From contig CANCXY010000012.1 in assembly GCA_947381875.1 (NCBI GenBank), forward strand, positions 1 through 25,536: DNA of 25,536 nt, given 5' to 3'. Shown one piece after another: positions 6,801 through 13,306 of this stretch (within the stretch, counting starts at the first letter, position 1; each line of letters opens with the position of its first letter). Origin of the DNA: an uncultured Clostridia bacterium (GTDB lineage Bacteria; Bacillota; Clostridia; Oscillospirales; Ruminococcaceae). The position numbers and the translations under genes were made by a program. The notes below the pieces were generated by a model. It did not search any database. It was not told where the DNA came from and was given only the letters and a program-made list of their open reading frames with translations.

Positions 6801-6807
6801 GGAGAAA

Positions 6808-7782
6808 CTATTTTTTTGGCGGAGATTCTTCCTCCTCCCAGGTGGTTTCCTGGATAATATACCGCGGCCGGGCCTTTGTCTCGCTGTAGATTTTCCCCAC
6901 ATATTCCCCAATAACGCCCAAACTCAAAAGCTGCACGCCGCCCAGAAAATAAATAGCGCAAATCAAACTTGTCCAGCCCTGCACCGTATAGCCGCACAGC
7001 TTGGTGACGATCGTCCAGATAATCGCAAGAAAACTCACCGCGCTCACCAGCGCGCCCGCGGCGGTGATGATGCGCAGCGGCTTGACTGACAGGCTTGTAA
7101 TGCCGTCAAACGCGAGCGCAAGCATTTTTTTCAGCGGGTAATGGCTCTCGCCCGCGATGCGTTCGGCGCGCTGATAGTATACGCTGGAACAGCGGTATCC
7201 TACCAGCGGCACCAGCCCGCGCAAAAACAGGTTCACTTCCTTAAATTCAGCCAGTGCGTCTAAGGCGCGGCGGCTCATCAGGCGGTAGTCGGCGTGGTTG
7301 AACACCACGTCCGCGCCCAGCAGACGCATCACATGGTAAAACCCCTCCGCCGTGGTGCGCTTGAACCAGGTGTCCGTCTCGCGCTTGGCCCGCACGCCGT
7401 ATACGATATCCACGCCCGCCAAAAACTCGTCTACCATCTCATCCATCGCGTTGATGTCGTCCTGCCCGTCGCAGTCGATGGAAATCACGGCGTCCGCAAA
7501 CTGCCGCGCCGTCATCAGCCCGGCCAGCAGGGCGTTTTGATGCCCCCGGTTGCGCGAGAGGCAGACCCCGCAGAAATGTTTGTCTTGTGCGGACAGCCCC
7601 TGGATGATTGCCCACGTCGAATCCTTCGACCCGTCATTGACAAACATCACCCGGCTGCTGTCGGCGATTTTCCCCGCCGCCGTCAGCGCCCGCAGCTTCT
7701 CTAAAAAAAGGCCGCTCGTCACCGGCAGCACGGCCTCCTCGTTATAGCAGGGTATCACAATATATAAAACGGGATCCTGCAT
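6808..7782 (-). CDS. Family 2 glycosyltransferase (polyprenyl-phosphate sugar transferase type)
   Basis: The 324-residue protein has a GT2 catalytic domain followed by two membrane helices, like GtrB/DPM1-type enzymes that load a sugar onto polyprenyl phosphate at the inner membrane. Key motifs are IVIPCYNEE near the N-terminus, FVNDGSKDSTW, the metal-binding SIDCDGQDD, and the late GESHYPLKKMLALAFDGI. The hydrophobic helices are at about 235-260 and 270-295. The ATG at 7782 is preceded by GGAGGTGG; the longer frame runs back through two repeats. No GtrA flippase or second transferase is adjacent. The sugar is unknown; the product probably feeds cell-surface glycans. Confidence 0.92.
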   Translation of the reverse strand: MQDPVLYIVIPCYNEEAVLPVTSGLFLEKLRALTAAGKIADSSRVMFVNDGSKDSTWAIIQGLSAQDKHFCGVCLSRNRGHQNALLAGLMTARQFADAVISIDCDGQDDINAMDEMVDEFLAGVDIVYGVRAKRETDTWFKRTTAEGFYHVMRLLGADVVFNHADYRLMSRRALDALAEFKEVNLFLRGLVPLVGYRCSSVYYQRAERIAGESHYPLKKMLALAFDGITSLSVKPLRIITAAGALVSAVSFLAIIWTIVTKLCGYTVQGWTSLICAIYFLGGVQLLSLGVIGEYVGKIYSETKARPRYIIQETTWEEEESPPKK

Positions 7783-7808
7783 ATCCACCTCCAGATAGAA
7801 AATTTTTA

Positions 7809-7845
7809 TGTATTCCCCCGCCCTTTCTTCGGGCGGGGGAATACA
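7809..7845. repeat. Family 2 hairpin upstream of the GT2 gene
   Basis: TGTATTCCCCCGCCC (7809-7823) pairs perfectly with 7831-7845. It lies between the GT2 start and family 1 copy C. Confidence 0.8.
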
Positions 7846-7916
7846 CGGAAAATATCTCTGCGGCCTGGGCGCTTCCCCATAAGGCGCGGCGGCGCACCCG
7901 CCTGTCAGCCATGCGC

Positions 7917-8007
7917 AAGATGGGTTTCTAAAGGGGCTGTGCCCCTTTGGCGGAGTCCAGAGGCAGAGCCTCTGGCGGGATTCCAAAGGGCGGCGCCCTT
8001 TGGCAGG
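7917..8007 (-). repeat. Family 1 modular palindromic repeat, copy C
   Basis: Read on the minus strand, it starts directly after the degV stop codon. Its modules are CCAAAGGGC-type, CCAGAGGC-type and CCAAAGGGG-type hairpins, and it ends with the motif GAAACCCATCTT. Same sense as degV. Confidence 0.9.
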
Positions 8008-8889
8008 TCAGGCGGAGGGAAAGCCGCGCTGCTCGCCCTCATACACGATCGCTACCGCGTTCGGCCCTGTATTGGTCGCCACGCACGCGCCCAGAAGGAA
8101 CGTCGCGACGGGCGGACGCCCAAACTCCGCTTTGCATATCTTTGCCAGCATTTTAATATTGCCCTCGTCGGTGCCGCCTACGCCGTAGGGAGAGCCTTCA
8201 GCCATGCGTTTTTTGGCCTGCGCGATCAGGCCGGGCATCACGGCGGTATCGCCGCGCACCTTCGCAACAGTGGCGGTTTTGTCATCGATCATACGGATGA
8301 TGGGGCGCAGGCCCAGCAGTTCGCCCGCGAATGCCGCCGCCGCTGAGACGCGGCCGCTGTTTTTCACATATCGCAGGGTGTACATGGAGAGCATCACTTC
8401 CATGCGCGCAAACTTGTCCTCCAGATAGGCGACAAGGGTCGGGGCGTCCGCGCCGGACTGGAGCATGCGCGCGGCCTCGCAGACATGCCAGCCATAGGCC
8501 ATCGAATAGGTGCGGCTGTCCACTACATGGACGCGCATGGCGGTGCCGGGGCGCTCCTCGCACAACATGTTCGCCGCCATGCGGGCGGCGTCGTTGGAGC
8601 CGGAACCGGCGCGGTTGATGGAGACATAGATCAGATCGGAATACCCCTCGTCCGCATACGCGCAGAAGCGCTCCAAAAAGCGCACCGCCGTGATCTGCGA
8701 AGTTTTGGGGATCTCCGTCGATTTCGCCAGCAGGTCATAGTACGATTCAAACGTGAAATCCCTGCGCTCGACATACGTCTGGCCGCCCACCGTGATCTCA
8801 AACGGCAGGATCTCGATTTGCGGATACTTCTTTTCCAGTTCTAAGGGGAGATCGCATGCGGAATCTGTCAAAAGCGCAATTTTACCCAT
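8008..8889 (-). CDS. DegV family protein (fatty-acid binding)
   Basis: A 293-residue DegV-fold protein of normal length. Members bind a fatty acid, and some are FakB subunits that present exogenous fatty acids to the kinase FakA. The N-terminal signature IALLTDSACDLP and the ligand-site region YVSINRAGSGSNDAARMAAN are visible. The ATG at 8889 is chosen because GGAAGGG lies 8 nt upstream and the family begins MGKIALLTDS. An in-frame ATG at 8919 overlaps the stop of trmL as ATGA, so coupled translation from there, adding ten basic residues, is possible. A family 1 repeat follows the stop directly. No fakA is nearby; fatty-acid supply is the family role, not shown here. Confidence 0.9.
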   Translation of the reverse strand: MGKIALLTDSACDLPLELEKKYPQIEILPFEITVGGQTYVERRDFTFESYYDLLAKSTEIPKTSQITAVRFLERFCAYADEGYSDLIYVSINRAGSGSNDAARMAANMLCEERPGTAMRVHVVDSRTYSMAYGWHVCEAARMLQSGADAPTLVAYLEDKFARMEVMLSMYTLRYVKNSGRVSAAAAFAGELLGLRPIIRMIDDKTATVAKVRGDTAVMPGLIAQAKKRMAEGSPYGVGGTDEGNIKMLAKICKAEFGRPPVATFLLGACVATNTGPNAVAIVYEGEQRGFPSA

Positions 8890-8915
8890 TTTGGTTCCCT
8901 TCCTCTTTCCTTTCG

Positions 8916-9452
8916 TCATTTTGGCGGGGCCGCCAGCTTCCCCGTGCCCAAAAGCCCGGCAAAGCCCTGCTGGCGCAGCGCCTCAAATACACCCACCGCC
9001 ACGGTGTTGGACAAGTTCAGGCTGCGCGCGCCCTCGATCATCGGCAGGCGCACGCACCGTTCCCGGTTCGCCTCTAAAAGCGGTTCGGGCAGGCCCGCGT
9101 CCTCGCGGCCAAAAATCAGGTACGCACCCGGCGCGTAGGAAACATCCGTATAGCGGCGCGGGGCTTTCGTCGAAAAGTAATAAAACGGCCCGGTGTGACG
9201 GGCGAAAAAATCCTTCAGCCCATCATAATATGATATATCAAGCATGTGCCAGTAGTCAAGCCCGGCGCGCTTGAGTTTTTTGTCGTCGATGGCAAACCCC
9301 AGGGGCCGCACCAAATGCAGCCGCGCACCCGTCGCCGCGCAGGTGCGCGCGATATTGCCCGTGTTCTGGGGGATCTGCGGCTCTACCAATACGATGTTCA
9401 ATGGTTCCACGGCTGAAAACGCTTGCCTTTCTGCCAAAAATTTTCCGCACAT
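8916..9452 (-). CDS. trmL: tRNA (cytidine/uridine-34-2'-O)-methyltransferase TrmL
   Basis: A SPOUT-class methyltransferase of the TrmL (YibK) group, which methylates the ribose of the wobble base in certain leucine tRNAs. It shows VEPQIPQNTGNIARTCAATG at the start of the domain, LIFGREDAGLPEPLL, and the knot region LPMIEGARSLNLSNTVAVGV. The start is uncertain. The ATG at 9452 adds 17 residues before the usual family start and has no clear ribosome binding site. A GTG at 9410 and a TTG at 9401 are alternatives, and the TTG gives the N-terminus typical of the family. It lies just upstream of degV in the same orientation, with an ATGA overlap to that frame. Confidence 0.93.
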   Translation of the reverse strand: MCGKFLAERQAFSAVEPLNIVLVEPQIPQNTGNIARTCAATGARLHLVRPLGFAIDDKKLKRAGLDYWHMLDISYYDGLKDFFARHTGPFYYFSTKAPRRYTDVSYAPGAYLIFGREDAGLPEPLLEANRERCVRLPMIEGARSLNLSNTVAVGVFEALRQQGFAGLLGTGKLAAPPK

Positions 9453-9581
9453 GATGTGCGTGGAATGGGGAACAATAGCTTAGGAAAGCCCGCTGTTTTG
9501 GGGGGACACGCAAACAACGCGCCGGGAGCGATCCGGGCACTCCCCGACCCTGGGCGAAAAGTTCTATAAGGAGGATGTACG

Positions 9582-9776
9582 ATGCGTAAAAATACCGAAA
9601 ACATGATGAAGGGCGCTGCTATGGGCCTGCTGGCGGGCAGCGCGGTGGGCGCTGTCGGCGCAATGGCGGCGAACAAGAAGCCCAAAGAGATGAAAAAGCT
9701 GATGAAAAAGGCCGCGGCGGGCGCGGAGCATGTGATGGAGACCATCGAACACACACTGAACGCGCGCAACTACTGA
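9582..9776 (+). CDS. Small YtxH-like protein
   Basis: A 64-residue protein with one glycine/alanine-rich hydrophobic segment (GAAMGLLAGSAVGAVGAMAA, residues 11-30) followed by a lysine-rich helical tail (PKEMKKLMKKAAAGAEHVM). This is the plan of small YtxH/gas-vesicle-like membrane-associated proteins of Bacillota. The ATG has AAGGAGG at good distance. It is the only plus-strand gene between long minus-strand blocks. The function is unknown, and the family name rests on composition. Confidence 0.8.
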   Translation: MRKNTENMMKGAAMGLLAGSAVGAVGAMAANKKPKEMKKLMKKAAAGAEHVMETIEHTLNARNY

Positions 9777-9792
9777 TCAACGCGCCGACTTG

Positions 9793-9947
9793 CATATTTC
9801 CCCGCCCTTCGGGTGGGGGGAATACGCAGAAATACCCCGGCGCGCCCAAAACATTGTGTATTTCCCGCCCTTCTGGCGGGGGAATGCACGGAAATACCCC
9901 GGCGCGCCCAATTCGTATATTCCCCGCCCGCAGGGCGGGGAATATAC
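9793..9947. repeat. Three tandem family 2 hairpins
   Basis: Three copies of the CCCCGCCC/GGGCGGGG hairpin follow one another at a period of about 60 bp. They are separated by a conserved spacer (AATACCCCGGCGCGCCCAA). The third has a perfect 15-bp stem (9915-9929 with 9933-9947) that ends right against the stop codon of the nif3 gene. The first two show mismatches (GGGTGGGG, GGCGGGGG). Confidence 0.88.
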
Positions 9948-10694
9948 TTATAGGTACGCAAAGGGATCGCTGTCGGCGGCGGTGCGCTCTACCCGCAGGG
10001 CAGGAAACGCCTCCCGGAGCTTCTGGGCCAGCACATCCGCGATAAACTGTTCCGTGGCGAAATGGGTAGCGGCGATGAGGGTAAGGCCCGCCGCGCGCGC
10101 GTCAAGTGCATCGTGGTGGCCCGCCTCGCCGGTGATGAGGCAGTCGGCCCCGGCGCGGACGGCCTCGCCCACGAAATCGCCGCCGCTGCCGCTCACAAGG
10201 GCGGCACGCTGGATGGGCGCGCCCCCGTCGGCAAAGCGGACGGGTGTATGCAGGCGCGCCGATACATATTGTGCCAACTCCCGCGCCGCCATCGTGCCGG
10301 GCAGCGCAGCAATGCGCCCAATGCCGTCGGCGAAGGGGGCGGCATCGGAGAGGGCAAGCCGCTGGCACAGCGCGTCGTTGACGCCGCCCGCCGCCTTATC
10401 CAAATTCGTGTGCAGCGAAATAACAGAAATACCCGCGCGCAGGAGCAGGGCGGGCACGTCCTCACTGCCAAGGCGCTTCAGCGGATGGAAAATCACCGGA
10501 TGGTGAGAGACGATGAGGGAGCATCCCTTTTCCCGCGCCTCCCGCACCGTCCGCGGAGTGACATCCAGCGCGCAAAGCACGGCGCTGACCTCCCCGCCGC
10601 ACCGCACGAGCGTACCCACATTATCCCAGCTTTCCGCCATGGAAACCGGCGCAAGCGAAAACAAAAACTCCTCGATCTCACAAAGCGTCGTCAT
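9948..10694 (-). CDS. Nif3-like dinuclear metal centre protein
   Basis: A 248-residue Nif3/YbgI/YqfO-family protein in its short form, without the inserted PII-like domain of B. subtilis YqfO. Metal ligands are visible: H64-H65 in VSHHPVIFHPL, H95 and D99 in LHTNLDKA, H211 and E215 in THFATEQF. TGEAGHHDAL (about 188-197) is also typical. The family forms ring-shaped hexamers; its reaction is not settled, although it is often labelled GTP cyclohydrolase I type 2. The ATG at 10694 has GGGGG about 7 nt upstream. It follows trmK, the same order as yqfN-yqfO in Bacillus, with a family 1 repeat between the two. Confidence 0.93.
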   Translation of the reverse strand: MTTLCEIEEFLFSLAPVSMAESWDNVGTLVRCGGEVSAVLCALDVTPRTVREAREKGCSLIVSHHPVIFHPLKRLGSEDVPALLLRAGISVISLHTNLDKAAGGVNDALCQRLALSDAAPFADGIGRIAALPGTMAARELAQYVSARLHTPVRFADGGAPIQRAALVSGSGGDFVGEAVRAGADCLITGEAGHHDALDARAAGLTLIAATHFATEQFIADVLAQKLREAFPALRVERTAADSDPFAYL

Positions 10695-10721
10695 GGCGTA
10701 CCCCCTACATAGATATTCATC

Positions 10722-10820
10722 AAGATGGGTTTCCAAAGGGGCTGCGCCCCTTTGGCGGAGTCCAGAGGCAGCGCCTCTGGCAGGTCCGGGCAGCGCCCGG
10801 CAGGCGCGGGCGGCAGCCCG
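10722..10820 (-). repeat. Family 1 modular palindromic repeat, copy D
   Basis: On the minus strand it starts immediately after the trmK stop codon: CGGGCTGCCGCCCG, CCGGGC-type, CCAGAGGC-type and CCAAAGGGG-type modules, ending in GGAAACCCATCTT. It separates trmK from nif3 inside one operon, so it cannot be a full terminator if the two are co-transcribed. Confidence 0.9.
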
Positions 10821-11510
10821 CTACAGCGCGTCCGCCGCGCTGCGGAGGCGGTCGGCGAGGGCGCGGAGGGAGGCGTCGGGAGTACCGAGAGCTTCTTTTT
10901 CCAGGCAACCGGCGGCGTGGCGGAGATATCCGGCGGCGCCGGGGGTCTGAGCGCAGAGGCCCGATGCGCAGAAAAAGGCGTCCGGGGTGAAGGGATGGCC
11001 GGTGTGGACGGCGTGCATCACGGTGTACCAGCGCCCGGCGGCGAGGCACGGGGTTTCAGCTAAGAGGGAGAATCCGTTTTCACAGAGGAAACGGCGCAGG
11101 TGCGCATGTTTGGAGGCGGGCGTGAGGATCAGGTGTGCGGCGGGCGTTCCTGTAAGCAGGGACTGCGGCGCGCGCTCCAAAAGCTGGGCGATCGTCACGC
11201 CCGAAAGACCCCCGATGATGATGTCGTCCGCCTCGCCGGGGCGCAGGATGGAGAGGCCGTCGCCCAGGCGGAAATGAATCCTGTCCGTACAGGCGTATTG
11301 TTCGGCCAGCGCGCGCGCATGGGATAGGGGCGCGGGGCGCAGGTCGCTGGCAATGACCTTTTTGCAGATACCGTTCACCGCAAGGAAAGCGGCCAGCTTG
11401 CCGTGGTCGCAGCCGATGTCCGCCGCCGTCCCGCCCCGCCGCACAAAGGCAGCGGCGGCGGAAAGGCGGGCGTCCAGGCGGGGCGCGTTATTTGCCGGAG
11501 ACGGCGTCAT
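10821..11510 (-). CDS. trmK: tRNA (adenine-22-N1)-methyltransferase TrmK
   Basis: A 229-residue SAM-dependent methyltransferase of the TrmK (YqfN) family, which methylates N1 of adenine 22 in tRNAs. The SAM-binding motif ADIGCDHGKLAAFL lies near residues 30-43. ASDLRPAPLSHARAL follows, and DDIIIGGLSGVTIAQLL is the usual catalytic-region motif. The C-terminal helical part (from about 165) is present. The ATG at 11510 lies inside the end of the DUF1858 gene in another frame, with GGAAA about 8 nt upstream, so translation is probably coupled. The order with nif3 downstream supports the call. Confidence 0.93.
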   Translation of the reverse strand: MTPSPANNAPRLDARLSAAAAFVRRGGTAADIGCDHGKLAAFLAVNGICKKVIASDLRPAPLSHARALAEQYACTDRIHFRLGDGLSILRPGEADDIIIGGLSGVTIAQLLERAPQSLLTGTPAAHLILTPASKHAHLRRFLCENGFSLLAETPCLAAGRWYTVMHAVHTGHPFTPDAFFCASGLCAQTPGAAGYLRHAAGCLEKEALGTPDASLRALADRLRSAADAL

Positions 11511-11688
11511 TCAGCTTTTCCAGCAGCGCGTCTACGTCCTGCCCATGCACCATGCAGGCCTCGCCCACCGTCTCGGCGCGCGCCGAAGGGCAGCCCAGGC
11601 AGTGCATGCCGATCTCCAGGAAGATGGGCGCGGTGTCCGGTGCTTCATCTAAGATGTCGCCCAAGACGGTATCTTTTGTGATTACCAT
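11488..11688 (-). CDS. DUF1858 domain protein
   Basis: A 66-residue DUF1858 protein, the small domain also found at the N-terminus of ScdA-like proteins and some hybrid-cluster-related proteins. It shows the family pattern TVLGDILDEAPDTAPIFLEI, then GMHCLGCPSARAETVGEAC with the conserved CxxC. The two cysteines suggest redox or metal chemistry. The ATG at 11688 follows AAGGAGG; the longer open frame upstream is only repeat sequence. It is first in the operon with trmK (23-nt overlap) and nif3. Confidence 0.88.
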   Translation of the reverse strand: MVITKDTVLGDILDEAPDTAPIFLEIGMHCLGCPSARAETVGEACMVHGQDVDALLEKLNDAVSGK

Positions 11689-11794
11689 TGGCTTTTTGCC
11701 TCCTTTGGAAAAAATACGGTATGTGCCTATTGTACCCCAAAATGCGCCGGGATTCAAGCGGAAGTGGAGAATATGCGGAAAATACCGGGGCTTT

Positions 11795-11946
11795 CCCAGC
11801 GGCGCTGCCGCTGGGTTCCTGCCGGGCGCTGCCCGGACTTGCCAGAGGCTCTGCCTCTGGACTCCGCCGGGCGCTGCCCGAACCTGCCAGAGGCTCTGCC
11901 TCTGGACTCCGCCAAAGGGGCCAAGCCCCCTTTGGAAACCCATCTT
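11795..11946 (+). repeat. Family 1 modular palindromic repeat, copy E (six hairpins)
   Basis: The longest copy: CCCAGCGGC, CCGGGC, CCAGAGGC, CCGGGC-like, CCAGAGGC and CCAAAGGGG modules, ending in GGAAACCCATCTT. The pair of modules at 11823-11865 is duplicated at 11867-11910. It is antisense to both flanking genes. Confidence 0.9.
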
Positions 11947-11991
11947 ATCCCTTTTTCGGGGGGAGTACGGGGCCGCACGTCCGGCGGGCCG

Positions 11992-12642
11992 CTAAAAGTT
12001 TGTGCAGTTTTTCAGCAGACGGTAGACCTCCTGCCCGTCCTTGCGGCCAAAGCGCTTGAGAGAATCCAGATAGAGCAGCCGGGGTGATTTCCCCTTTTTC
12101 AGTACGGCCTGTATCTCCGGCAGGCGGTCCTGATAGGATGTCCCCGCGAAAATCTCGCGCAGCGTCTGCTGAAATGTAAGGTTCGCCTGGTATGCCGCGT
12201 AGAACTGGCCGATGTCCGCTAACTTGCGGCAGGCACGGATCGTGTTGGCGCGCTCGCTCGGCTCGTTGGCCGAAAGGATCCCCTGCTCAATGTCCGCGCT
12301 CAGCGTCACGCGGTGTTTCGTGCCGGAGCGCTCCTGCCAGTAGTCCCGGATGGACTGGAAGCCGGTGTCGTTGCTGATCAGCACGGCGTTTTTGCAGCGC
12401 TCGGCTCCGAATAGCTCCCCTACCTTTGTGGCGATGTAGAAGTCCAGGCCGTTCTTCCGCGGCGTCACCAGTTTGCAGATTTCAAACCCGCACCCGGAAT
12501 CCCGGATATGCCCCAGATGACGCTGTTCCATCGTGAGGGCCGCGTCGCTGTAGAAAAGGAGTATGTGATCGCTGGGCAGAAGGTATTCGCTCCCGTGCAT
12601 ACCGGTGTTGTGTACGTTTTCGTAGTCGATCAGGAAATACAT
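11992..12642 (-). CDS. PIN/NYN-like nuclease domain protein
   Basis: A 216-residue protein with a PIN-like fold of the NYN type. Acidic residues occur where the family binds metal: D6 in MYFLIDYENV, D in NGLDFYIATKVGEL, and NDTGFQSI near residue 105. These proteins are generally ribonucleases that act on structured or damaged RNA. The C-terminal half (from about 145) is helical and not recognised. The ATG at 12642 has GGAGGGGG upstream, close behind a promoter with an extended -10. It is a single gene with family 1 copy E behind it. The RNA target is unknown. Confidence 0.85.
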   Translation of the reverse strand: MYFLIDYENVHNTGMHGSEYLLPSDHILLFYSDAALTMEQRHLGHIRDSGCGFEICKLVTPRKNGLDFYIATKVGELFGAERCKNAVLISNDTGFQSIRDYWQERSGTKHRVTLSADIEQGILSANEPSERANTIRACRKLADIGQFYAAYQANLTFQQTLREIFAGTSYQDRLPEIQAVLKKGKSPRLLYLDSLKRFGRKDGQEVYRLLKNCTNF

Positions 12643-12663
12643 AAAACCGCCCCCCTCCTTCAC

Positions 12664-12673
12664 AGTATAGCAC
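12664..12673 (-). promoter_or_regulatory. Extended -10 promoter of the PIN/NYN gene
   Basis: On the minus strand TG-C-TATACT precedes the ribosome binding site by about 10 nt, so the leader would be short. No good -35 is visible. Confidence 0.4.
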
Positions 12674-12804
12674 ATTCTGGCGCTGTGAGGGAAGGGGGCG
12701 GGCGTTTTTTCCAAGGCCGGCCAGGGTTACTGCGGCTGCAATATTTCTTTGCAGCTCGGATCCCAACAGGGATTTCCACTAAAATTTCCCATCTCGCGCC
12801 CCGC

Positions 12805-13112
12805 CTACATCACATCCAATAACTGGTAAATAGCTGCCTGCTGCCGCTCATCCAGCCGCGACCAGCGGTTCAGAAGCTCCATCTGCTCGCTGGTGAGCGT
12901 CACGGCGTCGCCCTCGCACTCAGCGAAAAGCTGCGACATTGTAATTTCAAACGCCTGGCAGATTTTTCCAGCAAGGTAATAGAAGGAATCAAATTCCGGC
13001 AATGCCACCCGGAAATGGTAGATTGGGGAATGCCTGAGCGTTCGGCCAGCCGGTATTCTGTCCATCCCCACTTCATGCGCTCATTTACAATGACTGTTAG
13101 AATGTCCTTCAA
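12805..13112 (-). pseudogene. XRE-family regulator broken by a one-base frameshift
   Basis: The first frame (TTG at 13112, GGAGGG 7 nt upstream) encodes KDILTVIVNERMKWGW, the helix-turn-helix EYRLAERSGIPQSTISGW and SITLLEK. The rest of a normal XRE protein, ICQAFEITMSQLFAECEG and onward to LDERQQAAIYQLLDVM, is in the next frame. The two join at a run of five A (GGAAAAATC, about 12965); one more A would restore a single protein of about 102 residues. This is most likely a deletion in a homopolymer. Sequencing error, phase variation or slippage on the A run cannot be excluded. Nearby Clostridial homologues are full length, as I recall the family. Confidence 0.8.
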
Positions 13113-13306
13113 GCATTCACCCTCCAATACTTCATTTTGTCGTTAATTATAATTGGAACTCGAATGTATCAGGGGGATAGCTGAAAATAGGCATCTTTGA
13201 TGCGGCGGAAAGGAGGTAAACAAAGTACCAAAAGTGTACATCTCCCGTGCTGGCTTTAGCGCGGCAGAGGATTAAACGGCAAAATTTCACAAGGAAGGCG
13301 ATTCAA

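Noticed and set aside
9793..9947. CRISPR array
   Set aside because: Only three units, each with an internal palindrome and near-identical spacers. No unique spacers and no cas genes.
12955..12975. Programmed -1 frameshift in the XRE gene
   Set aside because: The A run does not make a proper X-XXY-YYZ heptamer in the zero frame, and I see no downstream pseudoknot. A simple one-base deletion is likelier.
13230..13275. Mini-gene VYISRAGFSAAED after an AAAGGAGG site
   Set aside because: The GTG lies too far from the site, the product is only 13 residues and nothing supports it; it may be a remnant.
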